NCBI GenBank assembly: GCA_946885335.1
Contig: CAMPGG010000001.1
Span: 1-37,955 of the forward strand
Length of the DNA stretch: 37,955 nt
DNA from: an uncultured Chitinophagaceae bacterium
GTDB taxonomy: Bacteria; Bacteroidota; Bacteroidia; Chitinophagales; Chitinophagaceae
Reading direction: 5' to 3'
Part shown: positions 8,229-17,165 of the stretch, piece after piece
Layout of the letters: every line of letters begins with the position of its first letter
Numbering within the stretch: the stretch's first letter is position 1
Notes under the pieces: model-generated
Seen by the model: only the letters and a program-made list of their open reading frames with translations
Database searches by the model: none
What the model was told of the DNA's origin: nothing
Program-made: the position numbers and the translations under genes

Positions 8229-10004
8229 ATGCAATCAACATTATCATTTTACACCGGCAGACTGGATATAGTAAGCAAAGCACATGAAACCATTGTAAGG
8301 AAAAGACAATGGATAACTTTATTGAGATTCTTATTCTTTATTTCCGCCGCTATATTACTGGTACTTTTTATCAGGGGAAATATTGAAAGTTATCTCCCTG
8401 CTATATTCAGTTTTATAGCTTTTGTTATTGTGGTAAGAATTGATGTAAATCTGCTTGAGAAGAAAAGATTCATCAGCAAACAATTGTTCACAATTGAAAA
8501 CGAAATAGGCGTATTACAAAACCTGGAAAATAAATTTGATAATGGATCCAATTTTGCCAGTGATGAAAATTATACAGACGACCTGGATGTTTTTGGACGG
8601 TATTCCATTTTTCATTTAATAAACAGGTGTTCCACTCACCATGGTTTGCTATTATTGGCTGAAAGACTTAAACAACCATATACACAAAAATCAGTCATAG
8701 AAAATTACCAGGAGGCTGTAAAAAACTACAGTTCACAACCCATTACCAGGGAACATGTTATTGCCGCAGGATTAGTGATGGAAGAAAATTCAGGAACGCT
8801 GGATGATGTATCGGGTTGGATGCAAACTGAACAAAAATTTGAAGGCAAAATGATGCCCCAGGTTTTGCGCTTTTTATTACCAATCATAAATTTTGCAACG
8901 GCCTGGTACTGGCTATCAGAAGGCAATTACCTGCCTTTTATTTTATCAGTAATTGTAACCTGGATTTATTTGGGATCATCATCAGCTTATATCCATAAGC
9001 AACATCAATTGATAGGTAAAAAGAATGACATATTGAATCAATATGCCGGCATACTTTTTCATTTTTCACATATTGAACCTTCATCGTCTCCTTATTTACA
9101 TCAACTAAAAGAACAGTCTTCAGTTGCCTTTGCTGAAATTAAGAAACTATCAAAGTTGTCGGAACTATTTGATCAGCGATTAAATATGCTGGTGTTCATT
9201 TTGTTGAATACTTTTTTCCTGTACGATATACAAGTCATCATCCGGCTTGAAAAATGGAAGACAAAAAACAGGCATGCATTTCCTGGATGGTTAAAGGCAG
9301 TAGCTGATATTGAGTACTTAAATTCATTGTCTGCATTTAGTTTTAATAATCCCGACTTTTCATTTCCGCAATTAACCGAAGATTCCAAAACTATTTTGGC
9401 TGTTCAACTCTCACATCCATTAATAGCACCTTCAGAAAGAGTTTATAATGATTTTGTATTGGGCAAGAATGAAAAATTAATGCTGATCACAGGATCTAAC
9501 ATGTCTGGTAAAAGCACATTTTTAAGAAGTATTGGTATCAATGTATTGCTGGCGCAATGTGGTGCACCGGTTTGTGCCCAAAGTTTTCAATTAATGCCCG
9601 TGCGAATGCTGACATGCATCCGGATTACAGATAGTTTGCATGAACACACATCTTATTTTATGGCTGAATTAAAAAAGCTGCAGCAAATTATTCATGCTTT
9701 GCGGGAAGATATTTTTTCATTGGTTTTGATCGATGAAATTCTCCGCGGTACAAACTCAGATGATAAACACCATGGTTCTCAAAAATATATTGAACAATTA
9801 ATCAGCTTTCCCTGTCTTTCATTGTTTGCAACACATGATGTTCAGTTGGGCCAGATGGAACAAACTTACCCGGGACTTGTCGGAAATTATTGTTTTGAAA
9901 GCACGATACAGGATAATGAAATTTATTTTGATTATAAACTGCATAAAGGCGTATCAAAAAACAGGAACGCTTCCTTCCTGATGAAAAAAATGGAAATTAT
10001 TTAA
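8229..10004 (+). CDS. Membrane-anchored MutS-like ATPase
   Basis: A 591-aa protein with a MutS family domain V at the C terminus: Walker A GSNMSGKST (residues 422-430), Walker B LVLIDE (498-503), then RGTNSDDKHHG and the ATHD switch motif. It lacks the mismatch-recognition domain I. Instead it has two hydrophobic pairs, about residues 27-70 and 210-252, suggesting four membrane helices, with the middle region (about 260-400) resembling the MutS lever/core. Such short membrane MutS paralogues are widespread in Bacteroidota; their role is unknown, and classic mismatch repair is unlikely. The ATG at 8229 is the first in frame. The next gene begins 113 bases on. Confidence 0.85.
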   Translation: MQSTLSFYTGRLDIVSKAHETIVRKRQWITLLRFLFFISAAILLVLFIRGNIESYLPAIFSFIAFVIVVRIDVNLLEKKRFISKQLFTIENEIGVLQNLENKFDNGSNFASDENYTDDLDVFGRYSIFHLINRCSTHHGLLLLAERLKQPYTQKSVIENYQEAVKNYSSQPITREHVIAAGLVMEENSGTLDDVSGWMQTEQKFEGKMMPQVLRFLLPIINFATAWYWLSEGNYLPFILSVIVTWIYLGSSSAYIHKQHQLIGKKNDILNQYAGILFHFSHIEPSSSPYLHQLKEQSSVAFAEIKKLSKLSELFDQRLNMLVFILLNTFFLYDIQVIIRLEKWKTKNRHAFPGWLKAVADIEYLNSLSAFSFNNPDFSFPQLTEDSKTILAVQLSHPLIAPSERVYNDFVLGKNEKLMLITGSNMSGKSTFLRSIGINVLLAQCGAPVCAQSFQLMPVRMLTCIRITDSLHEHTSYFMAELKKLQQIIHALREDIFSLVLIDEILRGTNSDDKHHGSQKYIEQLISFPCLSLFATHDVQLGQMEQTYPGLVGNYCFESTIQDNEIYFDYKLHKGVSKNRNASFLMKKMEII

Positions 10005-10116
10005 TGTGTGAGCTCTACAGTTTGAGACGAGACAAGTAAAAAAGGTATTTGCATACAATAGCATATTAGTAACTTTATAAGGCGCTTTTTGAAATACTTT
10101 CATTAAACCCTTTGGT

Positions 10117-12498
10117 ATGCTGGACGAAATAATCCCAACGATAAAACCCGGCAGGCAAACAAGAGTGCTTGCCGCAACTGATTTGGTAACAGCCGCCTTA
10201 CCACCTGTAAAAAGCAAAATTTCCTTTCAGCCCCTGTTACAATTTTTGGAAGAAAAACAACATGAAGTTTCCGCGATCAAAGCAAGTTGTTACCGGTTGC
10301 TTATCAAAAAGATCAGTGAAGAATTAAGTATTAACGAGGATGGCAATCTGGATCATATCCCTGCAGAATCAGCTACGCTGCTGGAACTTTTAAGCTCCAT
10401 GCTTTTCCCATTAGTCAGTAAAGATGAAAGACTCACATTCGCATTGGCAACGCCTTACAAATTCCAGGTATTTTATTATTCAGATTGCTTTCGCCAACTA
10501 TTTATGAATGAAAGTGAGACCGAACTTTTGCTTCCGGAAAACCTGTCATTACAAGAATTGAAGAACATTGAATGCTCAATGATCTATGATCACATTTTGC
10601 ATAAATATTACGGCATCAAATTAAATGACAGCCCGGACCTGGTTTATCAAAGAATAGAAAATAAAACTGGATTAAAAAAGTTTTACAGGATTAAATACGA
10701 TCGCCGTTTTATTGATGTTCATCTAAAAGGTGAATTACCGGATATTAAAGATTGTGCGGTTTGCATGAATACTTTCAGGATTCTGGATCTTGAAAAGCAA
10801 CTGAAAACAATGCCGCTGGAGCTTTTCGAAATAGAAGGATTTGCGGTATGGGTTGCGGAAGATGTTACTACCAGTGAAGCATTGGAAACTGTAAAAAAAA
10901 TATTACTACACCAGCATGAATATAACACGCATATTTTAAAAGAACTTAAAGAAGCTTTACACGTATTAGTTGGTTTAAGCGATGTGGAAATCGGGTTAAT
11001 GCCATTTGTAAAGATCAATGAAGAATTTGTTCTGGAAGAAGACTTTACCAGCCATGGAATTGTAAGTAAATATTGGAAGGCTGGTAATGAGAAAGACCAG
11101 GCAATGTTTCAGCATTATATAGCTTTTTTACATGAAATGAGCGAACCAATGCCTGTGACTTCGGTGAACGAAGAAATGATGGATTTTGCACCTTTTATGA
11201 GACAAACCTATGAAGAAGGCACACGAAGTTTTATCAGTTATCCATTAGGCAGCAGCGATGGTTTAATAGGCATGCTGGAACTGGCATCCCCGGTGAAGAA
11301 CTTACTTACACATGAAACCATGTCCCGTTTAGAACCTGTAATACCAATGCTTTCACTGGCACTTTTAAAATACAGGGATTTATTTTACCAGCAAATCGAG
11401 TCGTTGATCAAAGAAAAATTTACAGCCTTACAACATCCCGTTGAATGGAAATTTGCGGAAGTAGCCTGGCAAAATTTAAAACAGAAAGGCAATGATGTTC
11501 CATTGGCAAAAGTTTCATTTGAAAATGTTTATCCGCTGTATGGTGCTGTAGATGTACGTTCATCCTCCGAAGAAAGAAGCAATGCCATTCAAAAAGATTT
11601 GAAACAGCATTTGCAATTGATTGATCAAACACTGGACAAACTGCATCATTACATTTCATTGCCATTACTGGAAGGAATAAAATTCAAAACGCAGGAAGTA
11701 AAGCAGTCAATAGAAGAAACATTGCTTACCAAAGATGAAATGTATATTAAAGATTTTATTGAAAATGAAGTTCACCCTGTATTGGCTCACCTTCAAAAAA
11801 GTGAAAATGAAATTAAGGAAATAGCCAATGAATACTTTAAAATCGTTGATGATCATAAAAGCATTCTTTACCATTACCGCAAAGAATATGAACAAGCGAT
11901 AGCAACTATTAATGATTCCATTTTAGAATACCTGGAGGATGAAGAAAATAAAATTCAGCTTGCCTACCCGCATTATTTTGAAAGATTCAGAACGGATGGA
12001 ATTGACTATAATATTTATATAGGACAATCTATTTCGCCACATCGTCCTTTTGATTTATTGTATTTAAAGAATCTTCGTCTATGGCAATTGAGTTCAATGG
12101 CTGAAATCGCTTTATTAACTCACCGGTTATTGCCACAGATGAAACTTCCATTGCTTACCACGCAATTGATATTGGTACATAGTCAAACACTGACGATCAA
12201 TTTCAGGAGCGATGAAAGAAAATTTGATGTTGAAGGATCTTACAATATGCGTTATGAAACGGCAAAAAAAAGATTAGACAAAGTATTGATCAAAAATACA
12301 GGTGAAAGACTTACGCAACCCGGCAAAATCGCGGTGGTTTATTCAAGTCCTAAAGAACAAGTCGAATACCAGGAATATTTTCAATTCCTGCAAAATAAAA
12401 ATATTCTAAAGCCAGGAGTAGAATTTTTGGAACTGGAAGAATTACAGGGCATTTACGGATTAAAAGCGTTGCGTGTGGAAGTGGTTTATGATAAGTAA
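10117..12498 (+). CDS. GAF-domain-like protein, 793 aa, function unknown
   Basis: A large soluble protein without signal peptide. Around residues 335-425 it shows a GAF-like pattern: FISYPLGSSDGLIGMLELAS followed by LEPVIPMLSLALLKYRD, the end of a GAF sensor and its linking helix. The N-terminal 300 residues are helical with an RxxIDVHL beta section; residues 500-620 are strongly helical and probably coiled-coil; the C-terminal 150 residues contain aromatic beta strands (YNIYIGQSISPHRPFDLLYL). I see no kinase, cyclase or output domain, so it may sense a ligand and act through a partner. This family appears restricted to Bacteroidota as far as I recall. It converges on the amidohydrolase gene with 17 bases between. 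Confidence 0.65.
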   Translation: MLDEIIPTIKPGRQTRVLAATDLVTAALPPVKSKISFQPLLQFLEEKQHEVSAIKASCYRLLIKKISEELSINEDGNLDHIPAESATLLELLSSMLFPLVSKDERLTFALATPYKFQVFYYSDCFRQLFMNESETELLLPENLSLQELKNIECSMIYDHILHKYYGIKLNDSPDLVYQRIENKTGLKKFYRIKYDRRFIDVHLKGELPDIKDCAVCMNTFRILDLEKQLKTMPLELFEIEGFAVWVAEDVTTSEALETVKKILLHQHEYNTHILKELKEALHVLVGLSDVEIGLMPFVKINEEFVLEEDFTSHGIVSKYWKAGNEKDQAMFQHYIAFLHEMSEPMPVTSVNEEMMDFAPFMRQTYEEGTRSFISYPLGSSDGLIGMLELASPVKNLLTHETMSRLEPVIPMLSLALLKYRDLFYQQIESLIKEKFTALQHPVEWKFAEVAWQNLKQKGNDVPLAKVSFENVYPLYGAVDVRSSSEERSNAIQKDLKQHLQLIDQTLDKLHHYISLPLLEGIKFKTQEVKQSIEETLLTKDEMYIKDFIENEVHPVLAHLQKSENEIKEIANEYFKIVDDHKSILYHYRKEYEQAIATINDSILEYLEDEENKIQLAYPHYFERFRTDGIDYNIYIGQSISPHRPFDLLYLKNLRLWQLSSMAEIALLTHRLLPQMKLPLLTTQLILVHSQTLTINFRSDERKFDVEGSYNMRYETAKKRLDKVLIKNTGERLTQPGKIAVVYSSPKEQVEYQEYFQFLQNKNILKPGVEFLELEELQGIYGLKALRVEVVYDK

Positions 12499-12515
12499 GT
12501 GAAAAAATATGGTGA

Positions 12516-13400
12516 TCATTTTTCAAGACCATAGAAAAGGCTGGCATTTTCGCTGAAAACCTTATGCGTATCTTCTTTTGAAAAATGCTCCATATACTTT
12601 TCCAATAAACTTTTCCATTGCACGTACATACCACTTAATAAAATTACGGGCCAATCACTTCCATACATTAAGCGACTGGTTCCAAAGCAGTCATATACAA
12701 TATCAAGGTAAGGATAGAAATCTCCGGCACTCCATTTTTTCCAATGCGCTTCTGTAAATAAACCAGATAATTTACAAACAACATTTGGCGATTGGGCTAA
12801 TTCATTGATCAACATTTTCCAATCGTCCAATTGCTTTTCTTTTACATTTGGCTTTGCAAAATGATTCACCACAAATTTTTGATTCGGAAATTTTTGAACA
12901 AAGTCAATTGTTGATTTCAATTGCGAAGAATGAATGAGCAGGTCGAATGTATATCCATAAGATTCCAAAGCGCTGATGCCATTTTGAAATGAAGCATTCG
13001 AGAAAAAATCATCTCGCTCTGATTGAATAAAATGCCGCCAGCCTTTTATGATCGGGAATTGCGAAAAATATTGCAACCGGTTATGAATATTATTGTCTGT
13101 CAAATCAACCCAACCAACAACACCCTTTATAAATGAATGCGTTTTAGATAATTCCTGGAGAAATAAAGTTTCCACTTCGGTTTGGTCCGCCTGCACGGCT
13201 ACTACCCCATTGACGCCATTGCGTTTCAGCGTAAGTTCAAGTTGTTTAGGTAAATAATCCTGCTGCAGTTCCTTCATTTCTTTGGTGATCCAGTTATACC
13301 TTTTTTTATCATAATGCCAGAAATGAACATGGCTGTCAATGGCTCCAGGTCTTGCTGCTGAAGATTCTCTATCATCCCAGATTATATCATTATCACTCAT
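12516..13400 (-). CDS. Amidohydrolase family 2 (TIM-barrel metal-dependent hydrolase, COG3618-like)
   Basis: A 294-aa hydrolase. IDSHVHFWHYDKKRYNW (residues 21-37) carries the HxH metal motif (His24, His26) and the aromatic stretch typical of L-fucono-1,5-lactonase/2-pyrone-4,6-dicarboxylate lactonase relatives. VVNHFAKP holds His180, and MYGSDWPV holds the catalytic Asp249. These enzymes usually open lactones of sugar acids or aromatic breakdown products; the exact substrate is not evident, and no sugar-utilisation genes lie next to it. It is transcribed alone towards the GAF-like gene. Confidence 0.85.
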   Translation of the reverse strand: MSDNDIIWDDRESSAARPGAIDSHVHFWHYDKKRYNWITKEMKELQQDYLPKQLELTLKRNGVNGVVAVQADQTEVETLFLQELSKTHSFIKGVVGWVDLTDNNIHNRLQYFSQFPIIKGWRHFIQSERDDFFSNASFQNGISALESYGYTFDLLIHSSQLKSTIDFVQKFPNQKFVVNHFAKPNVKEKQLDDWKMLINELAQSPNVVCKLSGLFTEAHWKKWSAGDFYPYLDIVYDCFGTSRLMYGSDWPVILLSGMYVQWKSLLEKYMEHFSKEDTHKVFSENASLFYGLEK

Positions 13401-13518
13401 TGTCGTAATGTTTAAAATTATTAATCCAGATAGCTGAATGAAAAATTAAGTTACAAGTTTTTGTATTTGAAATTAAAAACTGAAATAACTGATAAATTTC
13501 CATTTTAACATACGCCAT

Positions 13519-13548
13519 TTTGGACATCCGTTTTAAAGTGTATCTTTG
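13519..13548 (+). promoter_or_regulatory. Strong Bacteroidota promoter (TTTG - 18 - TATCTTTG)
   Basis: TTTG at 13519-13522 and TATCTTTG at 13541-13548 are separated by 18 bases, an excellent match to the Bacteroidota -33/-7 promoter. Transcription should start near 13553-13556, almost on top of the GTG of the small ORF at 13554. It probably also drives the glutamate-synthase-like gene downstream. Confidence 0.65.
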
Positions 13549-13553
13549 CTTAC

Positions 13554-13706
13554 GTGAATCACAAAAGAAATATATTAAACAAATTTCACCGCATCATCTC
13601 TGCATATGCGGTTTTGATGATTCCTTCAATCAATACAATACTTACGCCAGTTATCGTGACGAAGAAGCCTTATTTCTTTTTCAAGAATAAGGACTTTAAC
13701 AGCTAA
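13554..13706 (+). CDS. Possible leaderless 50-aa peptide
   Basis: This is a small open frame from GTG 13554 to TAA 13704-13706. It has a basic N terminus (VNHKRNILNKFHRI), a hydrophobic middle around residues 14-35 (ISAYAVLMIPSINTILTPVI) and a lysine- and phenylalanine-rich tail. It sits directly at the predicted transcript start, so it would be translated without a leader. An internal ATG at 13617 would give only 29 aa. No homologue is recalled. It could instead be the 5' leader of the following gene or a small RNA. The fixed frame, placed behind a strong promoter, is the only support. Confidence 0.35.
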   Translation: MNHKRNILNKFHRIISAYAVLMIPSINTILTPVIVTKKPYFFFKNKDFNS

Positions 13707-13707
13707 G

Positions 13708-13740
13708 CCCCGGCTTCTAAATCAACCATTAGTCCCGGGG
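13708..13740 (+). promoter_or_regulatory. Leader hairpin between small ORF and glutamate-synthase-like gene
   Basis: CCCCGG (13708-13713) pairs with CCGGGG (13735-13740), and inside it CTAA (13717-13720) pairs with TTAG (13729-13732), leaving an 8-base loop. The hairpin begins two bases after the small ORF's stop codon and lies 47 bases before the next ATG. A T run follows only after about 14 bases, so it is not a standard terminator; it could be an attenuator or a stabilising leader structure. Confidence 0.4.
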
Positions 13741-13787
13741 AATCTCCACAGGTATTTTTTTATTCCTATTATTTAAATTTTAATGCC

Positions 13788-15347
13788 ATGATTCGAAATC
13801 AAATGATTTCGGTTGGAAGCATGATTATTTTATTTATAATCATGCTGAATATAATTTTAATCCGATCAGCTTTTATTCATCAATCAGGTTATTGGCTATT
13901 ATTTGGTTCAATACCCGTTTTACTTATTGCACTTTATGACCGCTTTCAGAAAAAACATGCTGTTATACGCAACTATCCTGTTATTGGACATTTAAGATAT
14001 TTTTTTGAATCGATACGCCCTGAGATCAGGCAGTATTTTTTTGAATCCGATACAGATGGTAAGCCATTTAATCGCAGGCAAAGATCTATCGTTTACCAGC
14101 GAGCGAAAAATGAAAAGCAAACGGTCGCATTTGGCATGCAAGCCGATCCTAGTGCGCCGGGATATGAATGGGTGGCTCATTCCATGTATCCTGCGGTTGT
14201 TGATGAAAAATCATTGCGTGTATGGATTGGAAACGATCAGTGCCAGCAGCCTTATCATGCAAGTATTTTCAATATTGCTGCCATGAGTTATGGCGCTTTG
14301 AGCAAGACTGCCATTACATCTTTAAACGAAGGGGCCATGTTGGGTGGATTTGCACACAACACCGGTGAAGGAGGTATCAGTGATTATCATTTAAAAGGAG
14401 GTGATTTAATTTGGCAGATCGGCACCGGGTATTTTGGTTGCAGGGATGATGAAGGAAGATTTAATTCAGTGGCATTTCAAAAAAATGCTTCCCGGCCACA
14501 AGTTAAAATGATTGAATTAAAAATTTCGCAGGGAGCAAAACCCGGTCATGGCGGAATTTTACCCGGCACAAAAAATACGCAGGAAATTGCAGCCATAAGA
14601 CATGTTAAACCCGGAATCACCGTTCATTCTCCTGCAAGTCATAGGGAATTTGATGATGCAATTGGTTTGCTCCGTTTCATCCAATCATTACGTAACCTAT
14701 CCGGGGGTAAACCAGTGGGTTTTAAATTATGTATTGGAGATAAGCAGGAATTCATTGATATCTGTGAAGCCATCATTATCACCGGAATTGTTCCTGATTT
14801 TATTTCGATAGATGGCGCAGAAGGCGGAACAGGCGCTGCACCATTGGAGTTTACTGATAACCTGGGTATGCCCCTATTTGAAGCATTGGCATTTGTAAAA
14901 ACAACTTTAAATAAATATTACTTTTCCAATGATATAAAAATACTTGCAGCCGGCAAGATCATAACGGGTTTCGACATACTAAAAGCAATATCGCTTGGTG
15001 CTTCGGCTTGTTACAGTGCAAGAGGCATGATGCTGGCGCTGGGTTGTATCCAGGCATTACAGTGTGACAGTGGGAAATGTCCTGTGGGAGTAGCCACCCA
15101 GGATCCCAGGCTATACAAAGGAATTGACCCGGCAGACAAAAGAGTTAGGGTTGCCAATTTTCACAGGAGCACCATGATGGCAACAAAGGAAATTATGGAA
15201 GCATGTGGATTTAAAAATGTTCAATCAATCAGTGCTGATAAATTCTTTCGCAGAATAAACGAACAGCAAACGAAAAATTTCAACCAAATATATTTTGATC
15301 CTGTAAATAATAGTTTACATGGCAATTTTCATAAACAATTAAATTAA
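13788..15347 (+). CDS. FMN-binding glutamate synthase-like protein (GltB central/FMN domain), membrane-anchored
   Basis: A 519-aa protein with two N-terminal hydrophobic segments (about residues 9-26 and 32-46) followed by the FMN/synthase domain of glutamate synthase. Visible landmarks: AAMSYGALSKTAI, AKPGHGGILPG, ISIDGAEGGTGAAPLEF, and the 3Fe-4S cysteines C420-x5-C426-x4-C431, which match the spacing in GltB. It lacks the N-terminal glutaminase domain and the C-terminal GltB domain, so it cannot by itself be a classic GOGAT. Proteins of this size are common in Bacteroidota and their substrate is unproven. It is followed after 4 bases by the Rnk/GreA-like gene. Confidence 0.87.
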   Translation: MIRNQMISVGSMIILFIIMLNIILIRSAFIHQSGYWLLFGSIPVLLIALYDRFQKKHAVIRNYPVIGHLRYFFESIRPEIRQYFFESDTDGKPFNRRQRSIVYQRAKNEKQTVAFGMQADPSAPGYEWVAHSMYPAVVDEKSLRVWIGNDQCQQPYHASIFNIAAMSYGALSKTAITSLNEGAMLGGFAHNTGEGGISDYHLKGGDLIWQIGTGYFGCRDDEGRFNSVAFQKNASRPQVKMIELKISQGAKPGHGGILPGTKNTQEIAAIRHVKPGITVHSPASHREFDDAIGLLRFIQSLRNLSGGKPVGFKLCIGDKQEFIDICEAIIITGIVPDFISIDGAEGGTGAAPLEFTDNLGMPLFEALAFVKTTLNKYYFSNDIKILAAGKIITGFDILKAISLGASACYSARGMMLALGCIQALQCDSGKCPVGVATQDPRLYKGIDPADKRVRVANFHRSTMMATKEIMEACGFKNVQSISADKFFRRINEQQTKNFNQIYFDPVNNSLHGNFHKQLN

Positions 15348-15351
15348 AATT

Positions 15352-15747
15352 ATGGCCACAACAAAAAAACAACTTATCATTAAAAAAGAAGATTATGATA
15401 TTTTGATGTCCTATTTAACCGGGCTGGCAAGGTCAGCATCCTTCAACAGGGAAAATGCTGAAATTTTAGAAGAAGAAATTAAAAAAGCTAAACTGGTAAA
15501 AGCTGATAAATTTCCTGGTAATGTGATCGGATTAAATTCATTGGTAAAAATAAAAGATGAAAATTCAGGAAAGGTTATGGAGTTGAGCCTGGTTACACCT
15601 GATAAGGCAGATATAAAGCAAAGAAAGGTTTCTGTGATGGCGCCGATAGGTGCTGCTTTGATTGGTTTTCAACAAGGTCACCAGGTTAGCTGGGAAGTGC
15701 CATCTGGCAAAAAGAAATTTACTATCCTGGAAGTTTATAATGCATAG
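15352..15747 (+). CDS. GreA/GreB C-terminal-domain protein (Rnk-like)
   Basis: A 131-aa protein. Residues 55-130 form the FKBP-like GreA/GreB C-terminal domain: NSLVKIKDENSGKVMELSLV, then VSVMAPIGAALIGFQQGHQV and VPSGKKKFTILEV. The N-terminal half is a short helical region of about 50 residues, too short for the full GreA coiled coil with its acidic tip. This is the layout of Rnk-like regulators that bind RNA polymerase without stimulating transcript cleavage. It begins 4 bases after the flavoprotein gene and is followed by a strong terminator, so the two genes form an operon. Confidence 0.82.
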   Translation: MATTKKQLIIKKEDYDILMSYLTGLARSASFNRENAEILEEEIKKAKLVKADKFPGNVIGLNSLVKIKDENSGKVMELSLVTPDKADIKQRKVSVMAPIGAALIGFQQGHQVSWEVPSGKKKFTILEVYNA

Positions 15748-15777
15748 TTTTTATTTAGCGCTATTAAATTCAATTAT

Positions 15778-15815
15778 TCCACTCCGGTTATTTTAAATTG
15801 GAGTGGATTTTTTTT
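15778..15815 (+). terminator. Rho-independent terminator
   Basis: CCACTCC (15779-15785) pairs perfectly with GGAGTGG (15800-15806), extended by T15778-A15807, and is followed directly by eight Ts (15808-15815). It ends the operon made of the glutamate-synthase-like and Rnk-like genes. Confidence 0.85.
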
Positions 15816-15838
15816 ACTATTTATAGTTGGTTCCATAT

Positions 15839-15872
15839 TTTGGATGATTTCATTTTAGCTTTTTTACTTTTG
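15839..15872 (+). promoter_or_regulatory. Candidate promoter for the oxidase-I-like gene
   Basis: TACTTTTG (15865-15872) matches TAnnTTTG, and TTTG lies at 15839-15842 with a 22-base spacer, slightly long. The start codon at 15926 lies 54 bases after the -7 box. A second box, TATTTTTG at 15901-15908, also fits the consensus but would leave almost no leader. Confidence 0.4.
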
Positions 15873-15925
15873 TCATAAATACGAGAAGCAGATCATCATA
15901 TATTTTTGTAAATGCAATTCAGAAC

Positions 15926-17152
15926 ATGGGAAAAAAATCTTTTTGGGTAAACCTTTGTTTAGTTAACCTGGCCATTGTTGCTCTATTAGGTCTTTTACTT
16001 CGCAGCAAAATATTATTTTCAATTCCGCAATTAAATTACCGGTATGTTTTAAGTGCTCACTCCCATTTTGCATTTGGTGGCTGGGTTGCATTGATCCTGA
16101 TAACGCTTTTGGTTTATGATGTTCTTCCATCTCCATACAAAGAAAAAAGATCATACCAAATTGCATTATGGGGCATTTTCATAACGTCCATAGGAATGGC
16201 CTTTACTTTTCCTTTCATGGGTTACCGGCTTGTATCCATTATTTTTTCTTCCAGTTTTATTTTATTTACTTTTTATTTTTCCTGGATATTTTTTTTCGAT
16301 TTACTGAAGGCGAAAATGAATAAGACCATTCAGTTACTTGGCATTTTTGCCATATTAATAATGGTTTTTTCATCATTGGGTCCTTTGACGCTTGCCTGGA
16401 TATTAGCTACGGGATCTACTAATAATTTTTTGTATCGCGATGCCGTCTACTTTTTCCTGCACTTTCAGTATAATGGTTTTTTTACGCTTGCAGTTATGGC
16501 ATTATTCATCAATAGCATAATCAATAATGCTCCAGGAAAAATTCAACGAGGTTTGTATTGGTTTGCTGTATTCCTTTGCGCTTCCATTTTTCCTTCATTC
16601 TTCCTTTCTGTACTCTGGCACCCTGATAATGAAGTTTTCCTGGTTTTGGCAATAATTGGTTGTGCATTAATTATTATAACCTTGTTTTGGTTTTTCAAAC
16701 TACTGCCATTTTTCCGGCACCAAATAAAGGAACAATCGAAATTGGCCGTTTCAATTATTGGGTTTGCGTGTACAGCTTTTATATTAAAGATGTTTTTCCA
16801 GATGGGAACTATCATTCCCGGTTTGGATACCGCCGTATATGCGAACAGGCCACTCATCATCGGTTTTTTGCATATGGTCTTTTTAGGACTGGTGACATTT
16901 TATGTTCTGTATCACCTAATACAAAATAACTTACTGAATTTGAGAGACCTGTTCACAAAAATATCATTGATCGTTTTCGGGGTTGGAATCGTAGCAAATG
17001 TTTCTATCCTGATGTTCCAGGGCCTGGGAATTTTATTAAAAACCACCAGCAACATTTTCCCGCTTTTGCTATGGTTAGCGGCAATCGTTCTTTTTGTTGG
17101 CGCATCTATGCTTGTCATAGCCGCCACAAAACATAAAAGACAACTAACGTAA
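15926..17152 (+). CDS. Heme-copper oxidase subunit I-like membrane protein
   Basis: A 408-aa protein with about twelve membrane helices. Histidines sit where heme ligands are expected: LSAHSHFAFGGW (His45, His47) at the start of the second helix, FLHFQYNGFF (His179), FLHMVFLGLV (His316) and VLYHLI (His330). The HxHxxxGGW pattern is shared with the second oxidase-like protein at 19415-20704. It looks like a relative of cytochrome oxidase or NO reductase subunit I, but it lacks subunit II/III genes nearby. A role in NO handling or as a heme membrane protein in the style of NnrS is inferred from context. It converges on the cytochrome c gene with 13 bases between. Confidence 0.65.
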   Translation: MGKKSFWVNLCLVNLAIVALLGLLLRSKILFSIPQLNYRYVLSAHSHFAFGGWVALILITLLVYDVLPSPYKEKRSYQIALWGIFITSIGMAFTFPFMGYRLVSIIFSSSFILFTFYFSWIFFFDLLKAKMNKTIQLLGIFAILIMVFSSLGPLTLAWILATGSTNNFLYRDAVYFFLHFQYNGFFTLAVMALFINSIINNAPGKIQRGLYWFAVFLCASIFPSFFLSVLWHPDNEVFLVLAIIGCALIIITLFWFFKLLPFFRHQIKEQSKLAVSIIGFACTAFILKMFFQMGTIIPGLDTAVYANRPLIIGFLHMVFLGLVTFYVLYHLIQNNLLNLRDLFTKISLIVFGVGIVANVSILMFQGLGILLKTTSNIFPLLLWLAAIVLFVGASMLVIAATKHKRQLT

Positions 17153-17165
17153 ATGAATAGATGAA

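Noticed and set aside
13708..13740. Hairpin as a rho-independent terminator
   Set aside because: The T run begins about 14 bases after the stem, too far for a classic terminator; kept only as a leader structure.
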